A stretch of DNA of 64,000 nt from Coprobacillaceae bacterium UN01-12pH3A (lineage in GTDB: Bacteria; Bacillota_I; Bacilli_A; Erysipelotrichales; Coprobacillaceae): the NCBI GenBank assembly GCA_027676805.1, contig JAQENU010000007.1, positions 1 to 64,000 on the forward strand, given 5' to 3'. Made by a program: the position numbers and the translations under genes. The notes below the pieces were generated by a model that did no database searches, had not been told where the DNA came from, and saw only the letters and a list, made by a program, of their open reading frames with translations. This document shows positions 16,737 to 26,446 of this stretch, in pieces. Position 1 is the stretch's first letter. Every line of letters begins with the position of its first letter.

Positions 16737-17357
16737 TTATTCCTTTGTACGAAATTCTTCCAAAACATCACGATAAATATCAACCATCGAATAATCATAG
16801 ACCTTGTCCAGGGTTGAAAGGCGTACTTGTTTCCATAAAGCTGCGGCTGCTTTTAATTTATCCTTATAAATATTATTTCTCTCATCCTGACAAAAGCCTT
16901 TTAAAAACTTATTCCATTGACAAGCTGAGCTGTCATACTCCGCATAATTACTTTTTCCATAATAAACGTCAATTAAATCTCTTACCGTGAAGTCCTTATT
17001 TTTTTCCTGACGGACTTTCTTTATGGCGGCCGCCATATCAGCTGTAAACTTGAAGTTTTTCACTCCAACCTGTTTTCCGAAAAATTCTCGATATTCATTT
17101 CTCATCGCAAAACCGCTCTCTAAAAGCTTTGTATCCAAAGTTAACTCGATATCTTTCTTTTTTACACTGACACGTTTAACTTTCTTTATTATCTGCCCAT
17201 TAAAATAGGCTTCAATATTATGATTCAGATCCCCCTTTGATCCTGAATGATCGATACCTAAATCCTTACAGATCTTTTGCAGTTCTTCTTTATACCAATA
17301 ATATTTGATGAATTCATCAAATGTCTTGATTTCTTTAAATTCCGGTCTTATTTCCAT
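16737..17357 (-). CDS. SAP domain-containing protein (DUF6434 type)
   Basis: A 206-residue protein. The N-terminus carries a SAP-like helix-extended loop-helix motif (YWYKEELQKICKDLGI, then HSGSKGDLNHNIEAYFNG), a DNA-binding element. The C-terminal half has the phrase FTVRDLIDVYYGKSNYAEYD and a conserved QWNKFLKGFCQD segment seen in the DUF6434 group. It probably binds nucleic acid; the role is unknown. It sits in a two-gene unit with the HEAT-like protein. Confidence 0.7.
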   Translation of the reverse strand: MEIRPEFKEIKTFDEFIKYYWYKEELQKICKDLGIDHSGSKGDLNHNIEAYFNGQIIKKVKRVSVKKKDIELTLDTKLLESGFAMRNEYREFFGKQVGVKNFKFTADMAAAIKKVRQEKNKDFTVRDLIDVYYGKSNYAEYDSSACQWNKFLKGFCQDERNNIYKDKLKAAAALWKQVRLSTLDKVYDYSMVDIYRDVLEEFRTKE

Positions 17358-17426
17358 TTTTGTACTCCTAATCTCATTTTATTTATGATTATATCATATT
17401 CCCTATTAAATGACATTATCTAAACA

Positions 17427-17446
17427 AAAAGGTCCGTCAGGACCTT
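17427..17446 (-). terminator. terminator after the sulfatase-like gene
   Basis: Stem AAGGTCC / GGACCTT (17429-17446), loop GTCA, followed on the minus strand by TTTTTGTTT. Confidence 0.8.
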
Positions 17447-17449
17447 AAA

Positions 17450-18718
17450 TTATTCCATTAGTTCTTTTGCACTGCAAATATAATAATGGCGTGCATTGGC
17501 AGAGGTTACCTGTTTAGATAATCCCATTAAGCCTTCTGCTTTTAATTTTTTATATTTTTGTATATTCACTTTAGCATTTAGTAAAATATCGCATAATTGA
17601 ACAGCCATCTGATAATTCTCTTCTTTTAACGCTGTACGAATTTCTGATTCAAGCTTTTCTTCACCAATTATAGAAAACAATTTTGTATCAAACGTTTCAT
17701 CTGATAATTGTGCTAAATGGGTCGGATTACCATCAAACCAACCGAAGTAGCCATGGTAAACTGAACGCACTGACCATTCCACTGTTCCGTAGAATTCTCC
17801 TAAGTATGGCAGGTCAGCCCAAATTTGTGGAAGAACTACCGCTGCTACTGTTTCTGATTCACTCATGCCTTTATTCATACACTTCAATGTTTCCAGCAGA
17901 ATAAATTCAATCGCATCTTTAAAATTGCCTAAAACTTCCTGAACCTGATCGTGCCCGATGATGGCTTTAGTATGCCCCGGCAGGACTACATCAGCAGGAT
18001 AAGATAAAATTAAATTTAAACTATCCACCCAAGCGGCAATATCACGATACTGGCTTCCCCTAATGGCATAGAGATTAGGAAAACATCCATAATAATTATC
18101 TCCGCAGCACAGCACTTTATCTTCCGGCAGCCAGACAAAAAGCTGATCATCCGTTTCACCGACAGCAGAAACCAATTGCAGTTTAACACCATCAATCTCT
18201 CTTTCCACAATCTCTTGGTCATATAAAACATTGGCTTCCAAGCAAACACCTGTCCCATCGTTCACCGCTCTTCCTTCACGGATTCCGATTCCTTGTGTAA
18301 TGCATTCTTCATCACTCAAAGCATAGCCAAATTGTCTGAAAGTTCTTTTCTGCAATACATCATCCAATAAATTATAATATTTTAATGGTGTTTTTTTAGG
18401 TTTAAATGCAATAATTTCTTCAACGGTGTCCTTAAATGCACCGCTTCCGCCATGGTGATCATAATGACTATGAGTAAAAATAATTGTTTTTACCGGTTTA
18501 TCCGCAATTTTCATTAATTCTGCTTTCATTCGCAAAGCACGCTGATCACTATCTAATGTATCTACTAGAATCCAAGATGTATTGCCTTCAATCGCTATCG
18601 AATTGCTGTGGCCTAAGCCAACCACATGATAAATACGATCATTAATCTTTTTAATTTCATAAGGGTAAGCTGTCTCACTAAATTTTTTTAATAATTCTTC
18701 ACCGTTCTTTTTAAGCAT
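17450..18718 (-). CDS. MBL-fold alkyl sulfatase-like hydrolase
   Basis: A 422-residue metallo-beta-lactamase-fold protein. Zn ligands are visible in THSHYDHHGGSGAF (about residues 101-114), later in LQLVSAVGETDDQL and in VLPGHTKAIIG. The region beyond about residue 270 (ETLKCMNKGMSESETVAAV, GYFGWFDGNPTHLAQL) matches the dimerisation domain of SdsA1/BDS1-type alkyl sulfatases. No signal peptide is seen, so it is cytoplasmic and may act on alkyl sulfate esters; substrate is inference. It sits in a run of same-strand genes with a DUF1648 protein upstream. Confidence 0.8.
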   Translation of the reverse strand: MLKKNGEELLKKFSETAYPYEIKKINDRIYHVVGLGHSNSIAIEGNTSWILVDTLDSDQRALRMKAELMKIADKPVKTIIFTHSHYDHHGGSGAFKDTVEEIIAFKPKKTPLKYYNLLDDVLQKRTFRQFGYALSDEECITQGIGIREGRAVNDGTGVCLEANVLYDQEIVEREIDGVKLQLVSAVGETDDQLFVWLPEDKVLCCGDNYYGCFPNLYAIRGSQYRDIAAWVDSLNLILSYPADVVLPGHTKAIIGHDQVQEVLGNFKDAIEFILLETLKCMNKGMSESETVAAVVLPQIWADLPYLGEFYGTVEWSVRSVYHGYFGWFDGNPTHLAQLSDETFDTKLFSIIGEEKLESEIRTALKEENYQMAVQLCDILLNAKVNIQKYKKLKAEGLMGLSKQVTSANARHYYICSAKELME

Positions 18719-18730
18719 TTCATATTCCTC

Positions 18731-19207
18731 CTATAAGTTTGCTTTCTTATTTAAACGCATATACAGAATCAATCCTACTGATACGACCGCAAATATTGAT
18801 CCGACTAAGATGACAGTAAATGCGTTTGGCAATGTGTTTCCGCCTGAAGAGTTGATCGTTATATAACTAAATGCGATTACTAAAATCATTTTTACCAACA
18901 ACAAAATATCTTTAGCGATACGATAGCTGTTTATATTGCCGTTACTCATTTTTATTTCCCAGGTAATTAAATATTTCTCAATAACGGTAAAAATAACAAA
19001 AAGGATCAAAGAAATAATCGGACAGAGCCATAACTCATTTTTATTCCCCCAGCGATCAATCGCTCCACTGGCATCATAATGAGCAGGAATCTGACTAGGC
19101 AAATGACTCCAATTTAAAATCAGATAGCCAAAAACACCTGCTAAAACCACAAGACATATCCCATTAATCACATACTGAAAACCCGTGCTTTTTACTTTCT
19201 GCTCCAT
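18731..19207 (-). CDS. DUF1648 membrane protein
   Basis: A 158-residue protein with four hydrophobic segments and the DUF1648 signature (HLPSQIPAHYDASGAIDRWG, about residues 34-53), as in SdpI-family immunity proteins and related membrane proteins. The first 16 bases overlap the preceding kinase gene, suggesting coupling. The function is not known; a SdpI-like role in resisting a membrane-active peptide is a possibility only. Confidence 0.75.
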   Translation of the reverse strand: MEQKVKSTGFQYVINGICLVVLAGVFGYLILNWSHLPSQIPAHYDASGAIDRWGNKNELWLCPIISLILFVIFTVIEKYLITWEIKMSNGNINSYRIAKDILLLVKMILVIAFSYITINSSGGNTLPNAFTVILVGSIFAVVSVGLILYMRLNKKANL

Positions 19208-19731
19208 TTCTCACACAACCTTTCTAAATTGATTTCATATTTATCTTTCATCATTATATAATCACATTGATGTCGCTGACACATCTCTAAATTATATAGA
19301 TTAGTTTCAATGAGTTCTTGTTTATTAAAGGCTTCCTGTTCCCATCGTTTTTCAATCTGATTTTCATACCTGCTGATTTCATTATAATGTGAATGAATAT
19401 AAGTTTCACTAAAAATTAAACAAATAAAACGAATATTTAATAAGTAAGATGGCTCAAAATCCTTTTTGTAATCGAATGGAATATAGCAGCCTTCAATGAT
19501 TAAATGCTGATGATTTTCAATGTTTGTTTTTATTATTTCCCGTACTACTGGCCATAGATAGTCTGTCAGTTCTTGATCACTGCTGTCAGGTGTTAAGGTT
19601 GTATAGCCGCTGCGAATCAATCCCATCTTTAGATGGTCGATGGAAAGATAGGGATAATGATATTTTTCTAATAAACGCTGTGCCAGCACTGTTTTGCCTG
19701 TATGCGTACTGCCGCTAATCAATATAATCAT
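19192..19731 (-). CDS. P-loop kinase-like protein
   Basis: A 179-residue protein beginning MIILISGSTHTGKTVLAQRL, with a Walker A motif (GSTHTGKT) and the acceptor-side LSIDHLKMGLIRSGY. It is like nucleoside, 2-phosphoglycerate or antibiotic kinases. The ATG at 19731 is used; the frame extends upstream but overlaps the preceding membrane protein gene deeply. It overlaps that gene's stop by four bases and the DUF1648 gene by 16, so the three are coupled. The substrate is unknown. Confidence 0.7.
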   Translation of the reverse strand: MIILISGSTHTGKTVLAQRLLEKYHYPYLSIDHLKMGLIRSGYTTLTPDSSDQELTDYLWPVVREIIKTNIENHQHLIIEGCYIPFDYKKDFEPSYLLNIRFICLIFSETYIHSHYNEISRYENQIEKRWEQEAFNKQELIETNLYNLEMCQRHQCDYIMMKDKYEINLERLCEKWSRK

Positions 19732-20207
19732 AGCTTCTTTCCCCCTATTTCTTTTTGATGCTGTAAATGAATACCGATATGACCGATTCCTAAGATAATA
19801 ACTGATAAAATCATCCAGATCACTCTTCCATAGATCCCTAAAAAGATAAAAGCAATAATGGGCAGAGAAGCTCCGGCTACCGGTATTATACCAAAGCTGC
19901 AATACATATCTTTAAGTTCTTTATCACTTCTAAAATAACGAATCCACCATAGCTCATAAAAGGTCATAAAAAGCAACGCCAGCAGCAGCCATATTCCCCA
20001 TAAATTCCAGCCTTGAAAGTTAAAATCGGAAAAGCTCAAAGCAACAGCACTGACTAAAACTTCTCCAACCCGTTCAAATAAACCGAGAATCTTGTTTTCA
20101 TGACCGGCATCATATCCTTTAGGCTGATGCTTCGTCCAAATAAGATTGGGAACCATCAGTAATAAAAGAAATATAATCCCCATATAAGAAAAACCAAAGT
20201 GTCCCAT
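19728..20207 (-). CDS. hypothetical membrane protein
   Basis: A 159-residue protein with four to five hydrophobic segments, starting MGHFGFSYMGIIFLLLLMVP. The start at 20207 has AAAGGAGG eight bases upstream. It has a polar loop QPKGYDAGHENKILGLFERV after the first helix, found in small membrane proteins of gut Firmicutes. I do not recognise a function. It is first in a coupled unit with the kinase and DUF1648 genes. Confidence 0.6.
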   Translation of the reverse strand: MGHFGFSYMGIIFLLLLMVPNLIWTKHQPKGYDAGHENKILGLFERVGEVLVSAVALSFSDFNFQGWNLWGIWLLLALLFMTFYELWWIRYFRSDKELKDMYCSFGIIPVAGASLPIIAFIFLGIYGRVIWMILSVIILGIGHIGIHLQHQKEIGGKKL

Positions 20208-20275
20208 AAGTTTCCTCCTTTTATTATTATATCGCTTATTTATATCGGCTACAATCTTTTGCACTCCAAATAAAA

Positions 20276-20295
20276 AGGCACAGTTAATTGTGCCT
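20276..20295 (-). terminator. terminator after the ydjC gene
   Basis: Stem AGGCAC / GTGCCT with an 8-base loop; the minus strand continues TTTTTATTTGG. Confidence 0.75.
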
Positions 20296-20296
20296 G

Positions 20297-21160
20297 TTAT
20301 TTTTGAATCGCTAAAGGACTATGGATCACTTTTAAATGATTCTGATATTCGTTTGTTCCATATAATGCATCACGCAGATTAATCAACTCGACTTGATTGT
20401 CAATGATCCACTGTTTAAGAATCGGTGAGCAAAGTGCCGCAATATCCATAGGTCTTACTTCCTTATAAGAAGATTCAGCTACTATATAATCATCCAAATA
20501 TCCCGGATGCCAAGCTGAAATACTGATCTCTTGTTTTAAGATGCCATCTTCATCATCTAAGAAATATTGTACCGGATCATAGTGTTTACGATCGTTCCAG
20601 TCTTTGCTTTCCTGAGGTTTATAGGCAGTGCTGTGCTGCGTTGGCATGGTGATGTTTAGATGTTCAAATTCTTCCAACGGATAAGATTCCTTGCTTGAAT
20701 GGGTATCATATTTATACATAAAATTATACTTAATGCCATACTCATCGCAGACTTGTTTTTTAGCTAATTCAAATGGAGAATCTCCATGAATCAAAGCAAC
20801 ATCGGGTGCTCTGCCTAAAATACGAATGCATCTTTCGATTTGTGCACGACATTCTAATAATACTTCTTCAAAGACACATTCATTCTTTAAAGCTTGATCT
20901 TTCCTGAATTTAAATCGGCCCTCTTTATTAACCATCGAAGGAATCAGCTTAGGATCACTTACCGGAGCTCCCCAGAAATGATCGTGCCAGCCTACAGAAA
21001 TCCAAGGATAGTTCTTTATTGTTTCTAAGGCATCTACCGTTCCCGGTGTATCCAGCATAATATCAACATGTGTTGTGATTCCTTCTTCAATCGTTTTTAG
21101 TGCTCCCATATTATAAGGCACTGTATAACCATAATCATCCGCTCTTATTATTAATTTCAT
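20297..21160 (-). CDS. YdjC/ChbG-family carbohydrate deacetylase
   Basis: A 287-residue protein with the family's N-terminal metal site (IIRADDYGYT, residues 4-13), VGWHDHFWGAP and ALIHGDSPFELAKKQ. ChbG removes the acetyl group from chitobiose-6-phosphate or related phosphorylated sugars. It lies 42 bases downstream of the GH1 6-phospho-glycosidase gene on the same strand, so the two probably act in one pathway for phosphorylated disaccharides. No PTS genes are in the window. Confidence 0.85.
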   Translation of the reverse strand: MKLIIRADDYGYTVPYNMGALKTIEEGITTHVDIMLDTPGTVDALETIKNYPWISVGWHDHFWGAPVSDPKLIPSMVNKEGRFKFRKDQALKNECVFEEVLLECRAQIERCIRILGRAPDVALIHGDSPFELAKKQVCDEYGIKYNFMYKYDTHSSKESYPLEEFEHLNITMPTQHSTAYKPQESKDWNDRKHYDPVQYFLDDEDGILKQEISISAWHPGYLDDYIVAESSYKEVRPMDIAALCSPILKQWIIDNQVELINLRDALYGTNEYQNHLKVIHSPLAIQK

Positions 21161-21202
21161 TTAGATATTCCTCTTTTCTTAACGTAATCTGAGAATACGC
21201 AG

Positions 21203-22693
<1,491 letters not shown>

Positions 22694-22962
22694 TTAAAAG
22701 TACTTTCATGCACTTTGTTACTTATTCATTAAATTTCATTAGCATTTTCAACAAAAAATATTTAAACTGATAACTTAATCTTTTTCCTCATAAAACACGT
22801 CACAAATAGTTATTAATTTTAGCGCTGACATTTGCTTCCCACCTATTTTTAGTTAAAGCAATATTAATATAATGCATAGTATTTTTATTTTTAGTGTATA
22901 TATACAAAATATGATGAGCATTATAATGCATAATATGTTAAGATTAAACTATAATAAAAATG

Positions 22963-23027
22963 TAGCGATAGAGAATTCTACGTGAACCTATCTGCGCCTC
23001 CCATACAAATGGGAGTTTTCTTTTTTT
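22963..23027 (+). ncRNA. abiF-associated structured RNA, copy 1
   Basis: A 35-base core (22963-22997) followed by a terminator: stem CTCCCAT/ATGGGAG (22998-23015) and a T-rich tract. The core can form a helix GCGATAG (22965-22971) with CTATC-T-GC (22988-22995, one bulged T) enclosing a 16-base loop. A TATAAT box (22950-22955) lies about eight bases upstream. A near-identical copy follows 106 bases downstream, before the Abi gene. The interval 22607-22960 upstream holds no gene, only AT-rich sequence with the palindrome GCATTATAATGC. Confidence 0.75.
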
Positions 23028-23028
23028 A

Positions 23029-23057
23029 TTGACTTTTAATAAAATATGGTGTATAAT
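23029..23057 (+). promoter_or_regulatory. promoter of RNA copy 2 / abiF
   Basis: -35 TTGACT (23029-23034), exact 17-base spacer, -10 TATAAT (23052-23057). It starts immediately after the terminator of copy 1, and transcription should begin around 23064, just before the second core. Confidence 0.85.
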
Positions 23058-23064
23058 ATTTATC

Positions 23065-23133
23065 AAGTTAGCGGTAGAGAATTCTACGTGAACCTATCTG
23101 CGCATGAGGACTCTCTATATGAGAGTCCTTTTT
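23065..23133 (+). ncRNA. abiF-associated structured RNA, copy 2
   Basis: The core at 23069-23103 differs from copy 1 at a single base in 35 (G at 23074 for A at 22968). The change lies inside the proposed helix and turns an A-U pair into G-U, keeping the pairing. It ends in a terminator stem AGGACTCTC/GAGAGTCCT (23107-23129) with a T5 tract, 22 bases before the abi start codon. Partial read-through would supply the mRNA. Structured RNAs in this position are known for abiF genes (the abiF RNA motif). Confidence 0.8.
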
Positions 23134-23155
23134 GTTTATTGGAGGAAATTTACTT

Positions 23156-24112
23156 ATGGCTAAACCTTTTAAAACAATTGATGAACAATACAAGCTTCTA
23201 TGTTCCAGAAATTTAACATTTTCAAAAATAGATGATGCTAAACAGTTTCTTTTAACTAATAACTATTATAATGTTGTAAATTGTTATGGAAAATTTTTTA
23301 TTGATCATGGTGATATTTTTATAGATGGTACTAATTTTGATGAGCTAACATGTGTTCATTATTTTGATAAAGAGATAAAAAATATATTTTTTAAATACAT
23401 CATTGAAATAGAAAAACGTCTAAAATCTATTATTGCGTATTACTTCTCCGAAGCACACCAAGATAATGCGTATCCATATCTCTATGCTAATAACTTTAAT
23501 AGTAATAATATATTAAAAGTAGCTCCCTTAATTTCATCAATTTCAAATATCATAAAAAAATATTCTTATAATCCCATGAGCAACTCAATTAAACATTATA
23601 TAAAAGTACATAAAGGCGTTCCTCTTTGGGTTATTTCCAATTATATGTCTTTTGGTCAAATAGTATTATTCTATAAATGTATGAAAATACAGGAACAAAA
23701 TAAAGTAGCTAAAGAATTTAGTTTATTGTTAAACAATAGCTTAGGAAGAAATGATATAAAATTGCAAGTGAAACACATAATTTCATATTTAGATAACTTA
23801 TTAGAAATCAGAAATTTAGTAGCTCATAATAATAGAGTATTGGGCTACACTTGCAAGCAAAATACACTCTATATTAAAGAGCTTCATTCACAACATAACT
23901 TAATGCCTAATGCACCAAGACAAAGTATTTTTGATGTATTTATTATAATGAGGTGTTTTTTGGATAAAAACCAATATATAGAGCTACACAATGCACTATA
24001 TAAACGAATAAAGAATCTGAAAAAAGATATTAAAACAATTGACTCAAATAAAATATTAGATTCGTTAGGCTTTACTGAATCCTGGTATGATGATGGAAAA
24101 ATGCAACTATAA
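23156..24112 (+). CDS. abiF: Abi_2/AbiF-like HEPN abortive infection protein
   Basis: A 318-residue Abi_2-family protein. The N-terminus has the family pattern (TIDEQYKLLCSRNLTFSKID, then NNYYNVVNCYGKFF) and a central helical segment IEIEKRLKSIIAYYFSEAH. A HEPN RNase motif R-x4-H is at R219-H224 (EIRNLVAHNNRVLGY). AbiF/AbiD proteins stop phage growth, probably by RNA cleavage. The ATG at 23156 is chosen: GGAGG is ten bases upstream, and the earlier ATG lies in the terminator. AT-richer than its neighbours. Two structured RNA copies upstream suggest RNA-controlled toxicity. A terminator follows. Confidence 0.85.
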   Translation: MAKPFKTIDEQYKLLCSRNLTFSKIDDAKQFLLTNNYYNVVNCYGKFFIDHGDIFIDGTNFDELTCVHYFDKEIKNIFFKYIIEIEKRLKSIIAYYFSEAHQDNAYPYLYANNFNSNNILKVAPLISSISNIIKKYSYNPMSNSIKHYIKVHKGVPLWVISNYMSFGQIVLFYKCMKIQEQNKVAKEFSLLLNNSLGRNDIKLQVKHIISYLDNLLEIRNLVAHNNRVLGYTCKQNTLYIKELHSQHNLMPNAPRQSIFDVFIIMRCFLDKNQYIELHNALYKRIKNLKKDIKTIDSNKILDSLGFTESWYDDGKMQL

Positions 24113-24160
24113 ATTAATTTCCTATCCAATGATGTGTATTAAAAAGCTAGATTTTTATAA

Positions 24161-24186
24161 GAAGTGAAATCACTTCTCTTTTTTAT
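24161..24186 (+). terminator. terminator of the abi transcript
   Basis: Stem GAAGTG / CACTTC (24161-24176), loop AAAT, followed by TCTTTTTTAT. Confidence 0.75.
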
Positions 24187-24281
24187 ATTGCTCGATAGTA
24201 TTTCTTTATGGTATTTTTCGTGTTCATAAGGTTTGAATAGTTATTTAATAGATAATGTTTAGAATAATGGGAGTGGCTTGT

Positions 24282-24488
24282 ATGATGAATAAACAAAAAA
24301 CACGAATGCTGATTACTGTTCTCTCATTTCTTGCATTCATTGTTTATTTAATTTATATCGCTTACACTGGGATGATTTCTACTAAACTAAATAGAATTAA
24401 ACATCTCACCGGTATTACTATCTTGTTTATTTTACACTCTTTCTTTTGTTTTCCATATGCGATAAACCTATCTTGGCTAGCCATCTGA
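24282..24488 (+). CDS. hypothetical small membrane protein
   Basis: A 68-residue protein starting MMNKQKTRMLITVLSFLAFI, with two hydrophobic segments (about residues 9-30 and 42-64). The tandem ATG at 24282 has GGGAGTGG upstream; a longer frame from 24255 lacks one. No family recognised. It may be the shortened remnant of a larger membrane protein. The following 160 bases hold no gene. Confidence 0.4.
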   Translation: MMNKQKTRMLITVLSFLAFIVYLIYIAYTGMISTKLNRIKHLTGITILFILHSFFCFPYAINLSWLAI

Positions 24489-24610
24489 TTTTGCTGTATA
24501 GGAAAAATTATCAAAATCCCCATATTGTTTATTAGGATCGCTGTTCAAATTCACAAATACCGGTATTGCGATTATTGATGACAATAAACAAGGACCCTTT
24601 ATATAAATTA

Positions 24611-24648
24611 TAAAAAAGATGAAGCAAACAATAATTTGTGGCTTCATC
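24611..24648 (-). terminator. terminator after the zinc-ribbon gene
   Basis: Stem GATGAAGC / GCTTCATC (24618-24625, 24641-24648) with further internal pairing; the minus strand continues TTTTTTATAA. Confidence 0.7.
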
Positions 24649-24881
24649 TATTCTTTAACATTCGCTTGGGTATAATCAAAAACAATAAGTCCGCAGTCTT
24701 TGCAGAGAGCCCCTTTAAAATTAGCTCCGCTGATCATATTATTCACAATCAGCAAGTCATCTTCATCCTTGGGATGCAAAGATAATTTATGTATGTGCTG
24801 ATTAAATGCCATAATTTTATCTGTCTGTAAATAGCCGGTCTTCATTTCTTTCCCACATTTTGGACAATTCATTCCATTCAT
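24648..24881 (-). CDS. small zinc-ribbon protein
   Basis: A 77-residue protein with two CxxC pairs, NCPKCGKEM at residues 5-13 and ALCKDCGLIVFDY near residue 58, forming a zinc ribbon. It resembles the PF20097-type proteins common in Firmicutes. The function is unknown. It lies 12 bases downstream of a DUF3788 gene and shares its direction. Confidence 0.7.
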   Translation of the reverse strand: MNGMNCPKCGKEMKTGYLQTDKIMAFNQHIHKLSLHPKDEDDLLIVNNMISGANFKGALCKDCGLIVFDYTQANVKE

Positions 24882-24893
24882 CTCTTTTCCGCT

Positions 24894-25313
24894 TTATTTC
24901 TTATTGGGACGGCGTTTGATTCGCAGTAGCTTCAATAGGTCTTCCATCAAAGAAAGATCTGTCAATTCAAACATCATCCATTTACCATCATGATACGTAA
25001 CACTTTCCTCATACACCTTTAAAACTGCGGATGAATAATTTTCCGGTTCTGCTTCAAACTTCTCACGTTCAGCTTTACCAAAGATAACCATAAAGCCAAT
25101 AGAATGATCTTTTGCATACAATGCACATAATGTTTTGCCGCCACGACGCCATTTATATTCATAGTCCCATTTTTTTCCGCCAGTATTCCAGATCTGCTCC
25201 ATATCATACTTCTCTTCGACTTGTCTGCACACTTCCTGCCATACAGTAAATAAATGATCCCCTAGCAATGTATTCAATTCATTAGGTGCCGGTTCTTTTT
25301 TTGACATCCTCAT
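24894..25313 (-). CDS. DUF3788 family protein
   Basis: A 139-residue protein matching the DUF3788 pattern: WNTGGKKWDYEYKWRRGGKT, CALYAKDHSIGFMVIFGKAE and YHDGKWMMFELTD. These proteins are small, cytoplasmic and of unknown function, often near stress or resistance genes. The ribosome binding site GGAGGG precedes the start. The next 197 bases upstream hold only hairpins. Confidence 0.8.
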   Translation of the reverse strand: MRMSKKEPAPNELNTLLGDHLFTVWQEVCRQVEEKYDMEQIWNTGGKKWDYEYKWRRGGKTLCALYAKDHSIGFMVIFGKAEREKFEAEPENYSSAVLKVYEESVTYHDGKWMMFELTDLSLMEDLLKLLRIKRRPNKK

Positions 25314-25330
25314 CCCTCCTGTCTATTTCT

Positions 25331-25395
25331 TTTGTTTACATAGCACAACCAGCCATGCCTCTTTTTCAAGGTGTCCTCTAAGTGCTGTAAACAAA
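25331..25395. repeat. long inverted repeat in an intergenic gap
   Basis: TTTGTTTACA-T-AGCAC (25331-25346) pairs with GTGCTGTAAACAAA (25382-25395) with one bulged base, leaving a 35-base loop. It lies upstream of the DUF3788 gene and could be a leader hairpin or a remnant of a mobile repeat. No known element was recognised. Confidence 0.4.
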
Positions 25396-25474
25396 CATGA
25401 AGGCTTTGTTGTATTACAAGGCTGCCTCCTTACTATCCATTATAACAGTTAAAACCTGACAAGTAGCTGTCAAG

Positions 25475-25502
25475 TTAAAAAAGACCAAAATTATATTTGG
25501 CC
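25475..25502 (-). terminator. terminator of the MerR-GyrI locus
   Basis: Stem GACCAAA / TTTGGCC (one G-U pair), followed on the minus strand by TTTTTTAA. Confidence 0.7.
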
Positions 25503-25510
25503 TATTCGTT

Positions 25511-26326
25511 TTATTTAATTGGGTAACAGATTTCGGTGACAAATTCATTCGGATTATCTGTCTGTGCATATCCCACATGATAAATAGAGAAATCAGGTCC
25601 ACAGATTTCATAGTCATGCTCGGTAATCCAAGTGGCAATATGATATGAAATTTCCGTGATGTGTTCATATCCGCCTGTAAAAGTCACAGAAGCGACCTTC
25701 ACCGGATCAATTTTTCTGAACCTGATATTTTCTGTATCTTTATAATCCCCGTTTACTTCCACTCTTATTTCTACATCAACGTCCTTTTCCTTGTAGCCTG
25801 GATCATAGAAAACTGCCATCACCATCCCGTTTTCTGCCATTTCTACATTCAGCTGACATTATTTTAACTCATTATTCATTCCTTGCCACAGCAAGCCTTC
25901 TTTTTCATAAGATGGAATGATCGCTCTTTTACACATCATGTACTTTGCTGGAATCTCTTTAATTTCTACCTGATAATTCATCATAATTTCCTCCTGATTG
26001 ATTTTTTGAATCGTCAGTGAAAGAGCATTGATCTTTTCGTTTAATTTATTGCGCTCAATTTCTAATTCATTAAGCTGACTGTTGAGATATTCTGTTATTT
26101 CAGCACTGTTTTGGAAGATGGATAAGATGCTTTTAATCTTATCTGTACTGAACCCTAAATATCGTAAATACTGAATGCGTGAAGCAATGATCAATTGGGT
26201 CGGTTCATAATAACGATACCCATTCTCTTTCACGATGACCGGTTTTAAAATATCTTTTTCATCATAAAATCTTAGCATACGAATGCTGATTCTTGATAGT
26301 TTCGAAAAGTCTGATATCTTTAACAT
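25511..26326 (-). pseudogene. MerR-GyrI (BltR-type) regulator split by an in-frame TAA
   Basis: Two open pieces in one frame. Codons 1-155 carry a MerR helix-turn-helix (SKLSRISIRMLRFYDEKDIL), the coiled coil and the beginning of the effector domain. After TAA (25859-25861) the frame continues CQLNVEMAENGMVMAVFYDP through VGYAQTDNPNEFVTEICYPI, the rest of a GyrI-like drug-binding domain. The total of about 271 codons is the normal length of BltR/BmrR-type regulators. A single nonsense change or a sequencing error explains this. If real, only the DNA-binding half or two separate chains would be made. A MerR-type promoter precedes it. Confidence 0.75.
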
Positions 26327-26355
26327 ATGGAGGTCCTCCTCTTGAGCTCACTGTT

Positions 26356-26386
26356 AGTATAAACTATTCCATCATATCAGAGTCAA
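26356..26386 (-). promoter_or_regulatory. MerR-type promoter of the split regulator
   Basis: Minus strand: -35 TTGACT (26386-26381), 19-base spacer, -10 TATACT (26361-26356). The long spacer indicates autoregulation by the MerR-GyrI protein. Confidence 0.65.
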
Positions 26387-26410
26387 GCTATGATTCATCG
26401 AATAACGATT

Positions 26411-26438
26411 AAAAAAAGCTATTATTTGTGAAATAGCT
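26411..26438 (-). terminator. terminator of the histidine kinase gene
   Basis: Stem AGCTATT / AATAGCT (26417-26438) with an 8-base loop, followed on the minus strand by TTTTTT. Confidence 0.75.
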
Positions 26439-26446
26439 CTTTTAGC

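Noticed and set aside
22963..23103. Two-unit CRISPR or direct-repeat array
   Set aside because: Only two copies, with different terminator hairpins and a promoter between them instead of spacers; no cas genes.
22963..23133. Riboswitch or T-box leader
   Set aside because: No T-box sequence or specificity loop, and the downstream gene is an Abi protein, not a metabolic gene.
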